64,000 nt of DNA, from NCBI GenBank assembly GCA_964370045.1, contig CAYJGZ010000015.1, forward strand, positions 1 through 64,000, read 5' to 3'. Position 1 is the stretch's first letter; the number at the start of each line of letters is the position of its first letter. A program made the translations under genes and the position numbers. The notes beneath the pieces are model-generated. The model saw only the letters and a list, made by a program, of their open reading frames with translations, did not search any database and was not told the DNA's origin. This DNA is from JAAYCI01 sp964370045. Lineage in GTDB: Bacteria; Bacillota; Clostridia; Oscillospirales; Ruminococcaceae. This document shows positions 44,671-53,456 of the stretch, piece after piece.

Positions 44671-44873
44671 AGTGTGCAGGGCAAACCTGTAAAAAAAGCC
44701 TAAAAATTGGCGGAAGGCACGGATGAAATTTTACATGTTAGCCAAAGCTACCTTTGTTGAAAATATAACAAAAGTGTGATACGCTTATTTTGTGGTAAGG
44801 ATAGTTTCCCCACAACAAAACAAATACGGTGCACCGTAAACTATGGCGCACACATAAAAAGGAGAGTTTTACT

Positions 44874-45044
44874 ATGGCTTACAAAATTAGCTCTGATTGT
44901 TCATCTTGCGGCTCTTGCGTGGGCGAATGTCCCGTAGAGGCTATCAAAGAGGGTGCTTCCCAGTACGAAATCAACGCAGATACCTGCATCGACTGTGGCT
45001 CTTGCGTTGGCGTTTGCCCCGTAGAGGCTATTTCCGAGGGTTAA
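44874..45044 (+). CDS. 2[4Fe-4S] ferredoxin
   Basis: 56 residues, the clostridial ferredoxin length. Two cluster motifs: 'CSSCGSCVGECP' (Cys9, 12, 15, 19) and 'CIDCGSCVGVCP' (Cys38, 41, 44, 48). A low-potential electron carrier for pyruvate:ferredoxin oxidoreductase, hydrogenase and similar enzymes. The ATG at 44874 has AAAAGGAGAG upstream. Single gene with its own terminator. Confidence 0.97.
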   Translation: MAYKISSDCSSCGSCVGECPVEAIKEGASQYEINADTCIDCGSCVGVCPVEAISEG

Positions 45045-45066
45045 TCGCTACTGCTTAAAAACAAAT

Positions 45067-45103
45067 AAGGTGGACATGTTTTATGTCCATCTTGTTTTTT
45101 TGT
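45067..45103 (+). terminator. Terminator of the ferredoxin gene
   Basis: AAGGTGGACAT-GTTTT-ATGTCCATCTT followed by GTTTTTTT. Confidence 0.85.
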
Positions 45104-45182
45104 AAATGGGATTAAAACGCACAGATAAGCAGTAATATCGAACTTTTTCAAGCTTTTATGAGCGTTTTTTGCCAAGTAGGGT

Positions 45183-45211
45183 TTGACATAGCAACGAATT
45201 TATGATATTAT
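45183..45211 (+). promoter_or_regulatory. Promoter of the initiator tRNA gene
   Basis: TTGACA (45183-45188), 17-bp spacer, TATTAT (45206-45211). Transcription would start near 45218, about 60 bases before the mature tRNA. Confidence 0.8.
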
Positions 45212-45276
45212 GAATGAACTGAAAGACATGCGCTTTGTGCGGCTACTTTGCCGTAGCGCTTGTGCTTTCTCAATAT

Positions 45277-45353
<77 letters not shown>

Positions 45354-45355
45354 TA

Positions 45356-45405
45356 ATGAGCACTCATAAAGGGCTATGCCTTTTGTGAGTGCTCATTTTT
45401 ATTGT
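45356..45405 (+). terminator. Terminator of the tRNA gene
   Basis: GAGCACTCA ... TGAGTGCTC followed by ATTTTTATT. Confidence 0.85.
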
Positions 45406-45561
45406 TTAATAGCATTTCAAATGCACACACTTTTTTCTCTGGTAGCACCGATAAGGTACGACAAATTGTGCAAATTGAAAAATAGAAAAAGATAAACATA
45501 GTTTGTAAGCTCAAGTGGAATGAAGTTATCACACCATCATTCTGAAAGGAGCAAACAAGCC

Positions 45562-45675
45562 ATGTCAGAGAAAATTGTACAATTAAACGAGGAAATAATT
45601 AAGACCCAATTGAAGGACTTGGTGCGGGAAAGTGTATATTGTAACCTTACACAATTATTTTGTTTGATAAAATAA
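45562..45675 (+). pseudogene. N-terminal remnant of an IS256-family transposase
   Basis: ATG at 45562 with AAAGGAG upstream, then 37 codons to TAA. The first 25 residues, with 'LNEEIIKTQLKDLVRESV', match the start of IS256-family (Mutator-type) transposases. After that the frame is unrelated sequence and stops. The catalytic DDE domain is absent. MITE copy 3 begins directly after the TAA, which is also part of its 8-bp target duplication. The remnant is evidence that an IS256-type element once sat here. Confidence 0.7.
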
Positions 45676-45788
45676 GGGCGTGGACACATAGAGGTGATTT
45701 AGAATACGCTGGGCGCAAGAAGAAGGCGCTATATCCCCCGCCTGCGGCGGGGAATATAGCAAATAAATCATCGCATTTGGACACTCCC
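45676..45788. mobile_element. MITE-like element, copy 3, with 8-bp target duplication
   Basis: 113 bp, GGGCGTGGACAC ... GGACACTCCC. The core hairpin GCTATATCCCC...GGGGAATATAGC is built around CCGCCTGCGGCGG. Flanked exactly by TAAAATAA at 45668-45675 and 45789-45796. Inserted beside the IS256-type transposase remnant. Confidence 0.87.
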
Positions 45789-45871
45789 TAAAATAAGCTT
45801 CCCTTGCAAAATTTCACATTGTATGATATATATTACCTGTTATCAGCATAAAGCAAAAAGGGGGATATTCG

Positions 45872-46615
45872 GTGAATAATTCAGCTACAATAAAAACAAA
45901 AAACCCATATTTTAAGGCGGTGCTAAATAAAGGGCCTTCCGCAGGGGATAGGGTAGTGACAAAGGGCGGCGTGTGCGCAAAGATATTATATTTTTTTCTT
46001 GTCAACTTTGCGGGTGTTGCGGTGTACATGGCCGGTGTTATTCCCCAAAGCCTTCAAATACCCATAGCCATCGGCGGGCTTATTGTTATGCTTATACTAT
46101 CCATAGTCACTGCGGCAAGCCCCAAATCAGTGCCCTTCTTCGGCACTATTTACTCGGTGATACAGGGCTACCTCATAGCGTGGGCGGCGGCGATGTACGC
46201 CTCTGAGTATTATGGCATTGTCCCACTTGCGGCTGTTATCACGGCGGCCGTTGTGCTTGTTATGCTTGTGCTATATGCCAGCGGCATAGTAAAGGTGGGG
46301 CATAGGTTTCGGGGTGTTGTGTCGGGGATGTTCCTTGTAATTATTGTCGTTGCGGGCATTACCTTTGTAAGCTCCTTTTTTACACCCATGCTTGCGAATG
46401 CACTTTATGGCGACGGCCCCATCGGTCTCATCTTTTCTGTAATATGCACTCTTGTTTTTGTGCTTCATCTGGCAATAGACTTTGATAACATCTCCTACGC
46501 CATTGAAAATCGCTCGGACAAAATATACGAGTGGGCGCTTGCAATGGGACTTGTCACTACTATACTCATGTTGTTTTTGCGCATACTTGAGCTGCTTTCA
46601 CGCACAAATGATTAA
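45872..46615 (+). CDS. Bax inhibitor-1/YccA-family membrane protein
   Basis: 247 residues, seven predicted membrane segments. 'NPYFKAVLNKG', 'DRVVTKGGVCAKILYFFLV', 'YSVIQGYLIAWAAAMYASEYYGIVPLA', 'ASGIVKVGHRFRGVVSGM' and 'LAIDFDNISYAIENRSDKIYEWALAMGLVTTILMLFLRILELLS' follow the bacterial BaxI-like family (Pfam BaxI_1) along its whole length. Proteins of this superfamily are proposed calcium-leak channels; the bacterial role is not settled. GTG start at 45872 with a GGGGG site. Single gene. Confidence 0.85.
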   Translation: MNNSATIKTKNPYFKAVLNKGPSAGDRVVTKGGVCAKILYFFLVNFAGVAVYMAGVIPQSLQIPIAIGGLIVMLILSIVTAASPKSVPFFGTIYSVIQGYLIAWAAAMYASEYYGIVPLAAVITAAVVLVMLVLYASGIVKVGHRFRGVVSGMFLVIIVVAGITFVSSFFTPMLANALYGDGPIGLIFSVICTLVFVLHLAIDFDNISYAIENRSDKIYEWALAMGLVTTILMLFLRILELLSRTND

Positions 46616-46628
46616 ATATCCATCTGCC

Positions 46629-46664
46629 AAAAAAGCTCCCCTGCATGTAAGGGAGCTTTTTTGC
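46629..46664. terminator. Bidirectional terminator between the Bax inhibitor-like and small membrane protein genes
   Basis: AAAAAAGCTCCC ... GGGAGCTTTTTT, symmetrical with a T-run on both strands; the genes are convergent. Confidence 0.85.
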
Positions 46665-46745
46665 GTGGTGTGGCGTGGTGGATACACACAAACAAAAACC
46701 CCGCACACCGAATTTCGGCGCACGGGATTTGCTTTGGATATGTGA

Positions 46746-47168
46746 TTAGATAGCCTCTACTTCTTGAGCGTCCTCTTCGGGCAGCTCTTCGACATCCAGC
46801 ATGTCGTCAAAGTCCTCGCTGAACAAAAGCTGCTCGTATTCGTCCAGCTCCCTTTCGCGGCGAAGCACATAGCAATAAAGCGCCGCAAGCGCACCGGCCA
46901 CGGCGGCAAGAACCACAAGTAATGCAACTACAGTAGATTTTTTCACTTCAATAACCTCCCGGGTTTTCTTTTGTTTTTTTGTTGAAACTACAACATCTTT
47001 AACGTTTTTCGCCCTTTGTTTCACGGCACTTGCGCTATCGCCCACAAGCAGTAAAAGCCCTGTGGCTCCTGCAAGCGCACCTTTGCGTGCACTGCCTATC
47101 TTTCGTGATACGCCGTACAGGTGTTTTTTTGCATTTTCCAGCTGCGCTGATATGTTTATATCGGGCAT
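46746..47168 (-). CDS. Hypothetical single-pass membrane protein with acidic tail
   Basis: 140 residues, no family recognised. Residues 1-75 are basic (QLENAKKHLYGVSRKIGSARKG, KKQKKTREVIEVKK) with a short hydrophobic stretch at about 31-43. One strong membrane segment spans about 79-101. The last 35 residues are very acidic (EQLLFSEDFDDMLDVEELPEEDAQEVEAI). The start at 47168 has a GGGGGG stretch but it is 12 bases away. Downstream of asnS on the same strand by 170 bases. Could be an envelope-associated scaffold; function unknown. Confidence 0.6.
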   Translation of the reverse strand: MPDINISAQLENAKKHLYGVSRKIGSARKGALAGATGLLLLVGDSASAVKQRAKNVKDVVVSTKKQKKTREVIEVKKSTVVALLVVLAAVAGALAALYCYVLRRERELDEYEQLLFSEDFDDMLDVEELPEEDAQEVEAI

Positions 47169-47337
47169 TGTGGTAGCTGACCCCCCATCAAAAAAATTCG
47201 CATTAGAGGTTTGCGGAGATTGTTCACCAATATTATACTTTGTTTCAAACCATTTTACAACTGTGTTTTTTTGTTACTTTTTGGGTTTTTTAGATACTTT
47301 ATATGTGGTTTTTGTCTATGCCTTTGCCAAAGGTTTT

Positions 47338-48720
47338 CTAAATCCCTCCTGCGGTGCGGGGGAAGGGGATGACATCCCGTATGTTTGCAATACCCGAAAG
47401 GTACATCAGTAGCCGCTCAAAGCCCAGGCCAAAGCCGGCATGTTTTGTGCCACCAAAGCGGCGAAGCTCCAAAAACCAGCGGTATTCCTGCTCGCTTATG
47501 CCCGTTTCCCTCATGCGCTCACGCAGTACGTCCTCTCGTTCCTCGCGCTGGCTGCCACCTACCAGCTCCCCCACACCCGGCACAAGCATGTCCATCGCCG
47601 CCACTGTTTTGCCGTCGTCGTTTAAGCGCATGTAAAAGCTCTTTATCTCCTTTGGGTAGTTCACCACAAAAACAGGCTTTTGGAAAACCACCTCGCTTAG
47701 GTATCTCTCGTGCTCTGTTTGCAGGTCCTTGCCCCACTGGGGCTTGTACTCAAAGGCATCACTGTTTTTGCACAGTATCTCTATCGCCTCGGTGTAGCTT
47801 ATGCGCCCAAAGTCCGCCGTCACAAGGTTTTCAAGGCGCTGTATGAGGCCTTTGTCGTAAAACTTGTCAAAAAACTCTATCTCATCACCGCAATGCTCAA
47901 GCACATACTCGGTGACATACTTCACCGTCTGCTGTGCAAGCTCCATGTTGTCCTCAATGTCCGCAAACGCTATCTCCGGCTCTATCATCCAAAACTCCGC
48001 CGCATGACGAGGGGTGTTTGAGTTTTCCGCACGGAATGTTGGCCCGAAAGTGTACACCTTTCCAAAGGCAAGAGCCATGCTCTCCGCCTCCAGCTGGCCG
48101 CTCACCGTGAGGTTTACCCCCTTGCCGAAAAAGTCCTTTGAAAAGTCCGCACCGCCGCTTGGCAGGGCGGGTGCGCCTGTGGCAGGCAGGGTGGTAACAC
48201 GAAACATCTCCCCTGCGCCCTCCGCATCCGAGTGGGTGATAATGGGCGTGTGAGCATACACAAAGCCGTTTTCGTTGAAAAATTTGTGCAGTGCGTATGC
48301 CGCTGTGCTCCGCAGGCGAAATGCCGCAGAAAAAGTATTTGTCCGTGCACGCAGGTGGGGCATCCTGCGCAAAAACTCCGGTGAATGACGCTTTTTTTGC
48401 AGAGGATAGTCGGGGGCACATTCCCCTTCTATATCAATAGCCTCTGCGTGTATCTCCAGCGGCTGCTTTGCCCCCGGCGTAAGCACCACGCCGCCACGAA
48501 CACACACAGCTGTTCCCACTCCCACTTTTGATACCTGCCCAAAGTTCGGCAGGGTGTCGCTTAGCACTATTTGTAGGTTCTTAAAAGCGGAGCCGTCGTT
48601 CAGCTCTATGAATGCAACATTCTTTGAGCTGCGCAGTGTGCGCACCCAGCCGCACACGCACAGCTGTGCGCCCTCCTGCGGCGGCGTGCGGTATATATTG
48701 TATATTGTTTGTCTTTGCAT
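47338..48720 (-). CDS. asnS: Asparaginyl-tRNA synthetase
   Basis: 460 residues, standard length. N-terminal anticodon-binding OB fold 'QLCVCGWVRTLRSSKNVAFIELNDGS'. Class II catalytic core: motif 2 'FRAENSNTPRHAAEFWMIEPEIAF' and motif 3 'GFGLGFERLLMYLSG'. The asparagine-type features 'THTPIITHSDAEGAGEMF'-like block and 'FVVNYPKEIKSFYMR' are present. ATG at 48720 with GAGGAG ten bases upstream. No T-box is visible in the leader; a simple promoter lies at 48776-48804. Confidence 0.95.
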   Translation of the reverse strand: MQRQTIYNIYRTPPQEGAQLCVCGWVRTLRSSKNVAFIELNDGSAFKNLQIVLSDTLPNFGQVSKVGVGTAVCVRGGVVLTPGAKQPLEIHAEAIDIEGECAPDYPLQKKRHSPEFLRRMPHLRARTNTFSAAFRLRSTAAYALHKFFNENGFVYAHTPIITHSDAEGAGEMFRVTTLPATGAPALPSGGADFSKDFFGKGVNLTVSGQLEAESMALAFGKVYTFGPTFRAENSNTPRHAAEFWMIEPEIAFADIEDNMELAQQTVKYVTEYVLEHCGDEIEFFDKFYDKGLIQRLENLVTADFGRISYTEAIEILCKNSDAFEYKPQWGKDLQTEHERYLSEVVFQKPVFVVNYPKEIKSFYMRLNDDGKTVAAMDMLVPGVGELVGGSQREEREDVLRERMRETGISEQEYRWFLELRRFGGTKHAGFGLGFERLLMYLSGIANIRDVIPFPRTAGGI

Positions 48721-48775
48721 TGTCTTTTCTCCTCTGTACACAGGGGGATTGCCCTACCGCTATGTCGTTTTCAAT

Positions 48776-48804
48776 ATTATATCATGTCAATACCCTGTTG
48801 CCAC
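48776..48804 (-). promoter_or_regulatory. Promoter of asnS
   Basis: Minus strand GTGGCA (48804-48799), 17-bp spacer, TATAAT (48781-48776) with extended TGA. The leader is about 50 bases, too short for a T-box. Confidence 0.65.
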
Positions 48805-49095
48805 TTTATTTTCACATGCTTTCGGCAGGATTTTATTACAAATTATTACACAGTGTGTTTATTTTGATATATCGTATATTTTGGCAACTGTCTTTCTCTC
48901 AAGCACACTTTTAAGTAGAGTAATTTCGGCAAATATATTCAAAAGTAACAAATTGTTTACTTGTGGAGAAAATAACGCAAATATGTTTATTTTCTGCCGA
49001 TTCTTACAAAATTATGTACGAAAAGTGAAGTTTTGGTGAAATGCACGAATGTTTCGGCTAAAATTTGACAAAAACATAGAATAAACGGCATATTA
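48805..49095. other. AT-rich divergent spacer between asnS and the LacI-type gene
   Basis: No supported gene. A plus-strand frame at 48554-49039 starts inside asnS antisense and has no site. It holds no terminator or repeat that I can see. Confidence 0.4.
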
Positions 49096-49125
49096 TTGAC
49101 TTTCTTCAAACAAATAACATATAAT
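49096..49125 (+). promoter_or_regulatory. Promoter of the LacI-type regulator
   Basis: TTGACT (49096-49101), 18-bp spacer, TATAAT (49120-49125). The operator pair lies just downstream. Confidence 0.75.
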
Positions 49126-49142
49126 TTCATCTGTTAGACGGT

Positions 49143-49189
49143 GTGACTACGGTGTCAGCTGTGTTTTGTCAGCAGTGACTACGGTGTCA
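49143..49189 (+). promoter_or_regulatory. Two operator-like direct repeats GTGACTACGGTGTCA
   Basis: Identical 15-mers at 49143-49157 and 49175-49189, spaced 32 bp (three helical turns). Each contains TGAC...GTCA dyad symmetry. Located between the -10 and the LacI-type start, where binding would block transcription, so autoregulation by the LacI-type protein is the simplest reading. Confidence 0.6.
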
Positions 49190-49220
49190 CCGCAAGGTTG
49201 ATTAAAAAGGGATGTTTCTC

Positions 49221-50330
49221 ATGAGGAAATGTACGGCTGATACCCGTACGGGTGCGCCGTGCGAGAGCCGAAAGCTACCCACGTCCAAGGATGTGGCACG
49301 CAGGGCAGGTGTCTCGCAGTCCTCCGTGTGTAGGACATTCAGCGAAAAGTGGAACGGAAAGCTGAGCGAAGAAATACGCACAAAAGTGCTCAGTGCCGCA
49401 AAAGAGCTGGGCTACAACCCCAACGCTATTGCGCGTAGCCTTACAGTAAAGCGCTCCGGCATTATCGGGGTGATACTCTCGGATGAGTTCAACGAGTTCT
49501 ACTACGATATGCTCTGCCGCTTTACCAACCTTATACAGCAGCACGGTATGCGTGTGATGGTGCTGAACAGCCGTGTTTTCAGCGATGTGAATTCGGTCAT
49601 AGCACTTTTGCAGGAGTACCGAGTGGACGGTATTATTGTCTCGGCGGCGGCACGTGGTAATGGCGTGCCCGAGCAATGGGGGCAGTGGGGGCTTCCCATA
49701 GTGCTCGTAAACATCTACGACAAGGAGCTGCCGCTCACCAGCGTGTGCAGTGACAACTACAGCGGTGCTTTTGAGTTGGCAAGTGACCTATGTTCACGAG
49801 GGTGCAAAAGTTTCGGTATAATAACCGCACAAAAAAGTAAGTACCAGGATGTTCCGGAGCGTGTGCAGGGCTTTACGGACGGGCTACATGCAAGCGGCAT
49901 TACCGACTACACGGTGAAGCACTGCGACTACACCTACTTGCGTGCAAAGGATGTCGCTCGCTCTCTATTGCGCAAAAACCCCGAGATTGACATGGTTTAT
50001 TGCGTAGGTGCGCGCATAGCGCTTGCCGTGATGGATGTTGCACGGGATGAGTTTGGGCTACGCGTTCCGCAAGACATTTCGGTGGTGGGATACGGGGACT
50101 TGCCCTGTGCGGCCGAGCTTGACTGCTACCGCTTGACAACACTGGACCAGCCCTCCGAGCTGATAGTGCAAGCCGCCGTAAATAGCCTGCTTGAGCAAAT
50201 AGAGACGGGAGTTTGCACCCCGCAGCGGATTTTATTGCCCCTGATGCTGAACGAGCGCGGTTCTGTGCGCAGCGTCGCAAAAACGGTGCGTCCCACCTTT
50301 TCGGCACTACTAAAAGCGTTTGCGAAGTAG
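49221..50330 (+). CDS. LacI-family transcriptional regulator
   Basis: 369 residues from the ATG at 49221 (AAAAGGG upstream); an ATG nine bases earlier sits too close to the site. The helix-turn-helix is at about 21-42 (TSKDVARRAGVSQSSVCRTFSEK) with hinge helix 'NPNAIARSL'. Residues 75-345 form a periplasmic-binding-protein fold effector domain ('GIIGVILSDEFNEFYYDMLCRFTNLIQQHGMRVMVLNS', 'DISVVGYGDLPCAAELDCYRLTTLDQP'). It has an N-terminal extension of about 18 residues with two Cys. It heads the importer locus and probably responds to the imported sugar. Confidence 0.93.
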   Translation: MRKCTADTRTGAPCESRKLPTSKDVARRAGVSQSSVCRTFSEKWNGKLSEEIRTKVLSAAKELGYNPNAIARSLTVKRSGIIGVILSDEFNEFYYDMLCRFTNLIQQHGMRVMVLNSRVFSDVNSVIALLQEYRVDGIIVSAAARGNGVPEQWGQWGLPIVLVNIYDKELPLTSVCSDNYSGAFELASDLCSRGCKSFGIITAQKSKYQDVPERVQGFTDGLHASGITDYTVKHCDYTYLRAKDVARSLLRKNPEIDMVYCVGARIALAVMDVARDEFGLRVPQDISVVGYGDLPCAAELDCYRLTTLDQPSELIVQAAVNSLLEQIETGVCTPQRILLPLMLNERGSVRSVAKTVRPTFSALLKAFAK

Positions 50331-50463
50331 CGATACTTAAAGTTTCTACTTATAGTATTTGCTACTACAATAATATAGTTTACTAAATTTTAGCTTTCGG
50401 ATTTGCCGCCATTTGATACCATCGGCGCAGAGCCAAACATGACATGAGGAGTGATTCATAAAT

Positions 50464-51567
50464 ATGGCAACAGTATCATTGAAAAATCTCGGGAAAACTT
50501 ATCCCAACGGTGTTTCTGCCGTGCATGGTTTTGACATGGACATCGCTGACGGAGAGTTTGTGGTACTTTTGGGCCCCTCGGGATGCGGCAAGTCTACCAC
50601 ACTGTCCATGCTTGCAGGCCTTGAGGATATCACACAGGGCGAGATGCTCATAGACGGCAAGGTGGTAAACGACCTTACGCCCAAAGAGCGTGACATCGCC
50701 ATGGTGTTCCAAAGCTATGCGCTTTTGCCCAACAAAAACGTGTACGATAACATCGGCTTTGGGCTTACCATTCGCCGTGTTAAAAAGGATGAAAAGGACA
50801 AGCTTATCCGCAAAGCGGCGGCTATTTTGGGCCTTACGGACCTGCTGAAGCGCAAGCCTCGTCAGCTGTCGGGTGGCCAAAGGCAGCGTGTTGCCATTGG
50901 GCGCTGCATAGTGCGCGAGCCAAAGCTGTTCTTGTTTGATGAGCCGCTTTCAAACCTTGATGCAAAGCTGCGTGTGCAGATGCGCAAGGAGCTTATAAAG
51001 CTTCACAAAATGCTCGAAACTACCATCGTGTATGTTACGCACGACCAGGTAGAGGCCATGACAATGGGCGACCGCATTGTGATAATGTGCAAAGGCGATG
51101 TGCGCCAGATAGGCACACCGGATGAGGTGTACAACAACCCCGCAGACCTGTTTGTGGCAACATTCATCGGCAGCCCCAAGATGAACATTATGGAGGGCGT
51201 GTTCGAGTCTCACAGCTCGGCCATTGCGCTCACCTGTGGCACTACAATAAAGCTTAGCGATGCACAGACAAAGTCACTTGTGGACGCAGGACAGGGTGGC
51301 AAAACAATGTATGTGGGCATTCGCCCCGACAAGGTAGCTCCGCTTGCACCAGGCGCTACCACCGACATGCCCACAATCAAGGGCGATGTAAACCTTGTGG
51401 AGATGCTCGGCTCCGAAAAGTACATCTACTTTGAGTGCGACGGCCTTGCGCTGATAGGCAAGGACGACGGCGAGGAAGCGTTTGAGCAGGAGACGGCAGA
51501 ATTTACGCTGGATACCAGCGAGATGGTATTGTTCGACCACGAAAGTGAAAAGCGTATTTTTATTTAG
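50464..51567 (+). CDS. ABC sugar importer ATPase (MalK/MsmK/UgpC type), first copy
   Basis: 367 residues. Walker A GPSGCGKST (37-45), Q-loop 'MVFQSYALLPNKNVYDNIGFGL', signature 'LSGGQRQRVAIGR', Walker B 'LFLFDEPLSNLDAKLR', H-loop 'VTHDQVEAMTMGDRI'. Residues 240-367 are the TOBE/regulatory region ('YVGIRPDKVAPLAPG'). It powers carbohydrate uptake with the two permeases. A second full-length paralogue at 58397 shares this architecture. The ATG at 50464 has GAGGAG 12 bases upstream. Confidence 0.93.
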   Translation: MATVSLKNLGKTYPNGVSAVHGFDMDIADGEFVVLLGPSGCGKSTTLSMLAGLEDITQGEMLIDGKVVNDLTPKERDIAMVFQSYALLPNKNVYDNIGFGLTIRRVKKDEKDKLIRKAAAILGLTDLLKRKPRQLSGGQRQRVAIGRCIVREPKLFLFDEPLSNLDAKLRVQMRKELIKLHKMLETTIVYVTHDQVEAMTMGDRIVIMCKGDVRQIGTPDEVYNNPADLFVATFIGSPKMNIMEGVFESHSSAIALTCGTTIKLSDAQTKSLVDAGQGGKTMYVGIRPDKVAPLAPGATTDMPTIKGDVNLVEMLGSEKYIYFECDGLALIGKDDGEEAFEQETAEFTLDTSEMVLFDHESEKRIFI

Positions 51568-51664
51568 TCGGATGTTCAATGTATTCGTTTTGTGCACAGC
51601 TCCGTAGCTTGAACAGTCTTGCTAACAAAAAGGCAAAGCATCGCAAAATAGCTCCGACAAAAAA

Positions 51665-51721
51665 CACTGTGTATGGCTTTTGCGGCGCGTATCACCACAG
51701 CTACTTTACAAACGCACGGCA
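51665..51721 (+). repeat. REP-like element before the first binding-protein gene
   Basis: 57-bp stretch that is the reverse complement, at about 50 of 57 positions, of 53266-53322 before the second binding-protein gene. It includes the GGCTTTTGCGG core shared with the third spacer. Confidence 0.7.
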
Positions 51722-51783
51722 TACTTTGAGTATAGGATTGTGCCAAAAATCAACACCTACACACTAAAGGAGGACAACACATT

Positions 51784-53199
51784 TTGAAAAAGAACAAAAG
51801 TGCACTTTTAGTTGCTTTGCTCTTAGCGGCCACAATGATTCTTAGCGCTTGTGGCGGCTCTGCATCCTCTTCTATGGCATCGAGCGCAGCGCCTGCTTCC
51901 AGCGGCGCTACCAGCACCGCAGCAAGCGGTAGCACAGCACCTGCTGCAGAAGGCATGATGACAATGCCCTTCAGCGGCAACCAGTTCCCCGCACCCGCAG
52001 AGACCATTAACTTTAGCTATGTCGGAATTCCCAGCTCTTCCTCCGATGTACTTATGGACCTTGCAGGTCAAATTGGCGAGATGGATGAGTATGACTCCAG
52101 CTCCAGAACTTTCCAGATAAACGAGCTGGACACCCAGCTGAACCTTGCGCTTACCTCGGGCGGTGAATCCCCTTATCAGGCGCTTCACCTTTCCCTACGC
52201 CAATATGGCTCTATGGCTCCGGACGGCCTTCTTATGCCCCTTAATGACTATATTGCCGAGTACGAAGATGTATACAACTTCAGCGATATTCCCGAGTCTG
52301 TATGGGATTCACTGACAGTGGACGGTGAAGTTTACGGCATTCCCATGGCAACAAACACCCAGCACCTTTTCTATCGTACAGACCTATTTGAAAAGTACGA
52401 GCTGGAAGTGCCTACCACCATTCAGGAACTTTTGGATGTGTGTGAAGTATTGAAGACAGCCGAAGAAATCGAGTACCCCTTGGCGCTCGTTTACGGCGCT
52501 GGCAACGACATCGCTACAGAGTTCACAAACATGATGGCTGCACTTGGTGGCGTGTTCTTTGACGAGGACAACAACCCCACCTTCAACGGCGAAATCGGCG
52601 TTGAAGCAGTGGAGATTATGAAGCAGCTTTACGCTTACATGCCTCCCTCTGCTACTTCCTACACAAACGATGACGTTATGGTGCTTTTGCAAACAGGCGC
52701 TGTAGCTATCTCCAACATCTGGGCAACTCGTGCTCCCATGATGGACGACGAGGAAGTTTCCAGCGTTGTGGGTCTCATCGGCTATGCTCCCGCTCCCGTA
52801 GTGGAAGAGGGTATGCCCCCCATGAGCTACCTGGGTGTTGAGAGGGTTTCCCTTCCTGCAAACCCCGGCCCCGACCCCGAGGCATCCTTCCTTGCACTTG
52901 CTGAGCTGACAAGCTACGAGGCAATGACAGTGATGTACGAAACTTTGCCCGTTATGCGTCAGCAGGTTGTTGCAGACAACCCGCAGGTGCTTGAGATTAG
53001 GCCGAACTTTGCAGCTGCTTCTGAAACAGCCGCTCTGGGCGCACTAGCTCCTCCCGATTATCCGTACTTCGCTAACGTAACCGGCATTATCGGCACACAG
53101 GTTGCCCGTGCTGTTGGTGGTGAGGTTTCCGCACAAGAGGCACTGGATGCCGCTGCTGCAGAGTGCATCGTTCTTCTTACAGACGAAGGATACCTGTAG
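51784..53199 (+). CDS. Family 1 extracellular solute-binding lipoprotein, paralogue A
   Basis: 471 residues from a TTG at 51784 with AAAGGAGG ten bases upstream. Lipoprotein signal peptide with lipobox LSAC (Cys23 is lipidated), then a Ser/Ala linker. The mature domain has the two-lobe carbohydrate-binding layout: 'VYNFSDIPESVWDSLTVDGEVYGIPMATNTQHLFYRTDLFEKYELEVPTTIQELLDVCEVL' and 'MVLLQTGAVAISNIWATRAP' with aromatic residues likely stacking on sugar. It delivers ligand to the permeases encoded at 56646 and 57536. Two paralogues follow. Confidence 0.92.
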   Translation: MKKNKSALLVALLLAATMILSACGGSASSSMASSAAPASSGATSTAASGSTAPAAEGMMTMPFSGNQFPAPAETINFSYVGIPSSSSDVLMDLAGQIGEMDEYDSSSRTFQINELDTQLNLALTSGGESPYQALHLSLRQYGSMAPDGLLMPLNDYIAEYEDVYNFSDIPESVWDSLTVDGEVYGIPMATNTQHLFYRTDLFEKYELEVPTTIQELLDVCEVLKTAEEIEYPLALVYGAGNDIATEFTNMMAALGGVFFDEDNNPTFNGEIGVEAVEIMKQLYAYMPPSATSYTNDDVMVLLQTGAVAISNIWATRAPMMDDEEVSSVVGLIGYAPAPVVEEGMPPMSYLGVERVSLPANPGPDPEASFLALAELTSYEAMTVMYETLPVMRQQVVADNPQVLEIRPNFAAASETAALGALAPPDYPYFANVTGIIGTQVARAVGGEVSAQEALDAAAAECIVLLTDEGYL

Positions 53200-53265
53200 T
53201 AGATACGCATTTTTGTATAGTATAGTACGCTATATTAGCTTTGTGCGTAGTTCATAGCTTAAATG

Positions 53266-53322
53266 TGCCGTGCGTTTGTAAAGTGTCTGTAGCGGTATGC
53301 GCTGCAAAAGCCATACACAGTG
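53266..53322 (+). repeat. REP-like element before the second binding-protein gene, inverted orientation
   Basis: Same element as 51665-51721 but inverted. Begins TGCCGTGCG and ends CACAGTG on this strand. Confidence 0.7.
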
Positions 53323-53456
53323 GTCTCGGTAAGCAGAAAACTTTTTGCGCCCTTGTTGGTGCTACTTCTTCCGGGCTTTGCCTACAAACGAAATGTTTCG
53401 GCTTTGAATTATGTCAAAAAATATACATTTTTTCTAAACAAGGAGGAAAAATCATT

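Noticed and set aside
44750..44790. Ferredoxin promoter candidate TTGTTG-17-TGATAC
   Set aside because: The -10 match is too poor to list as a feature.
48721..49095. Possible T-box leader for asnS
   Set aside because: No conserved T-box core sequence was found, and the promoter leaves only about 50 bases of leader.
53241..53456. N-terminal extension of binding-protein paralogue B
   Set aside because: The extension covers the inverted repeat spacer, hides the lipoprotein signal and has no ribosome site; the TTG at 53457 does.
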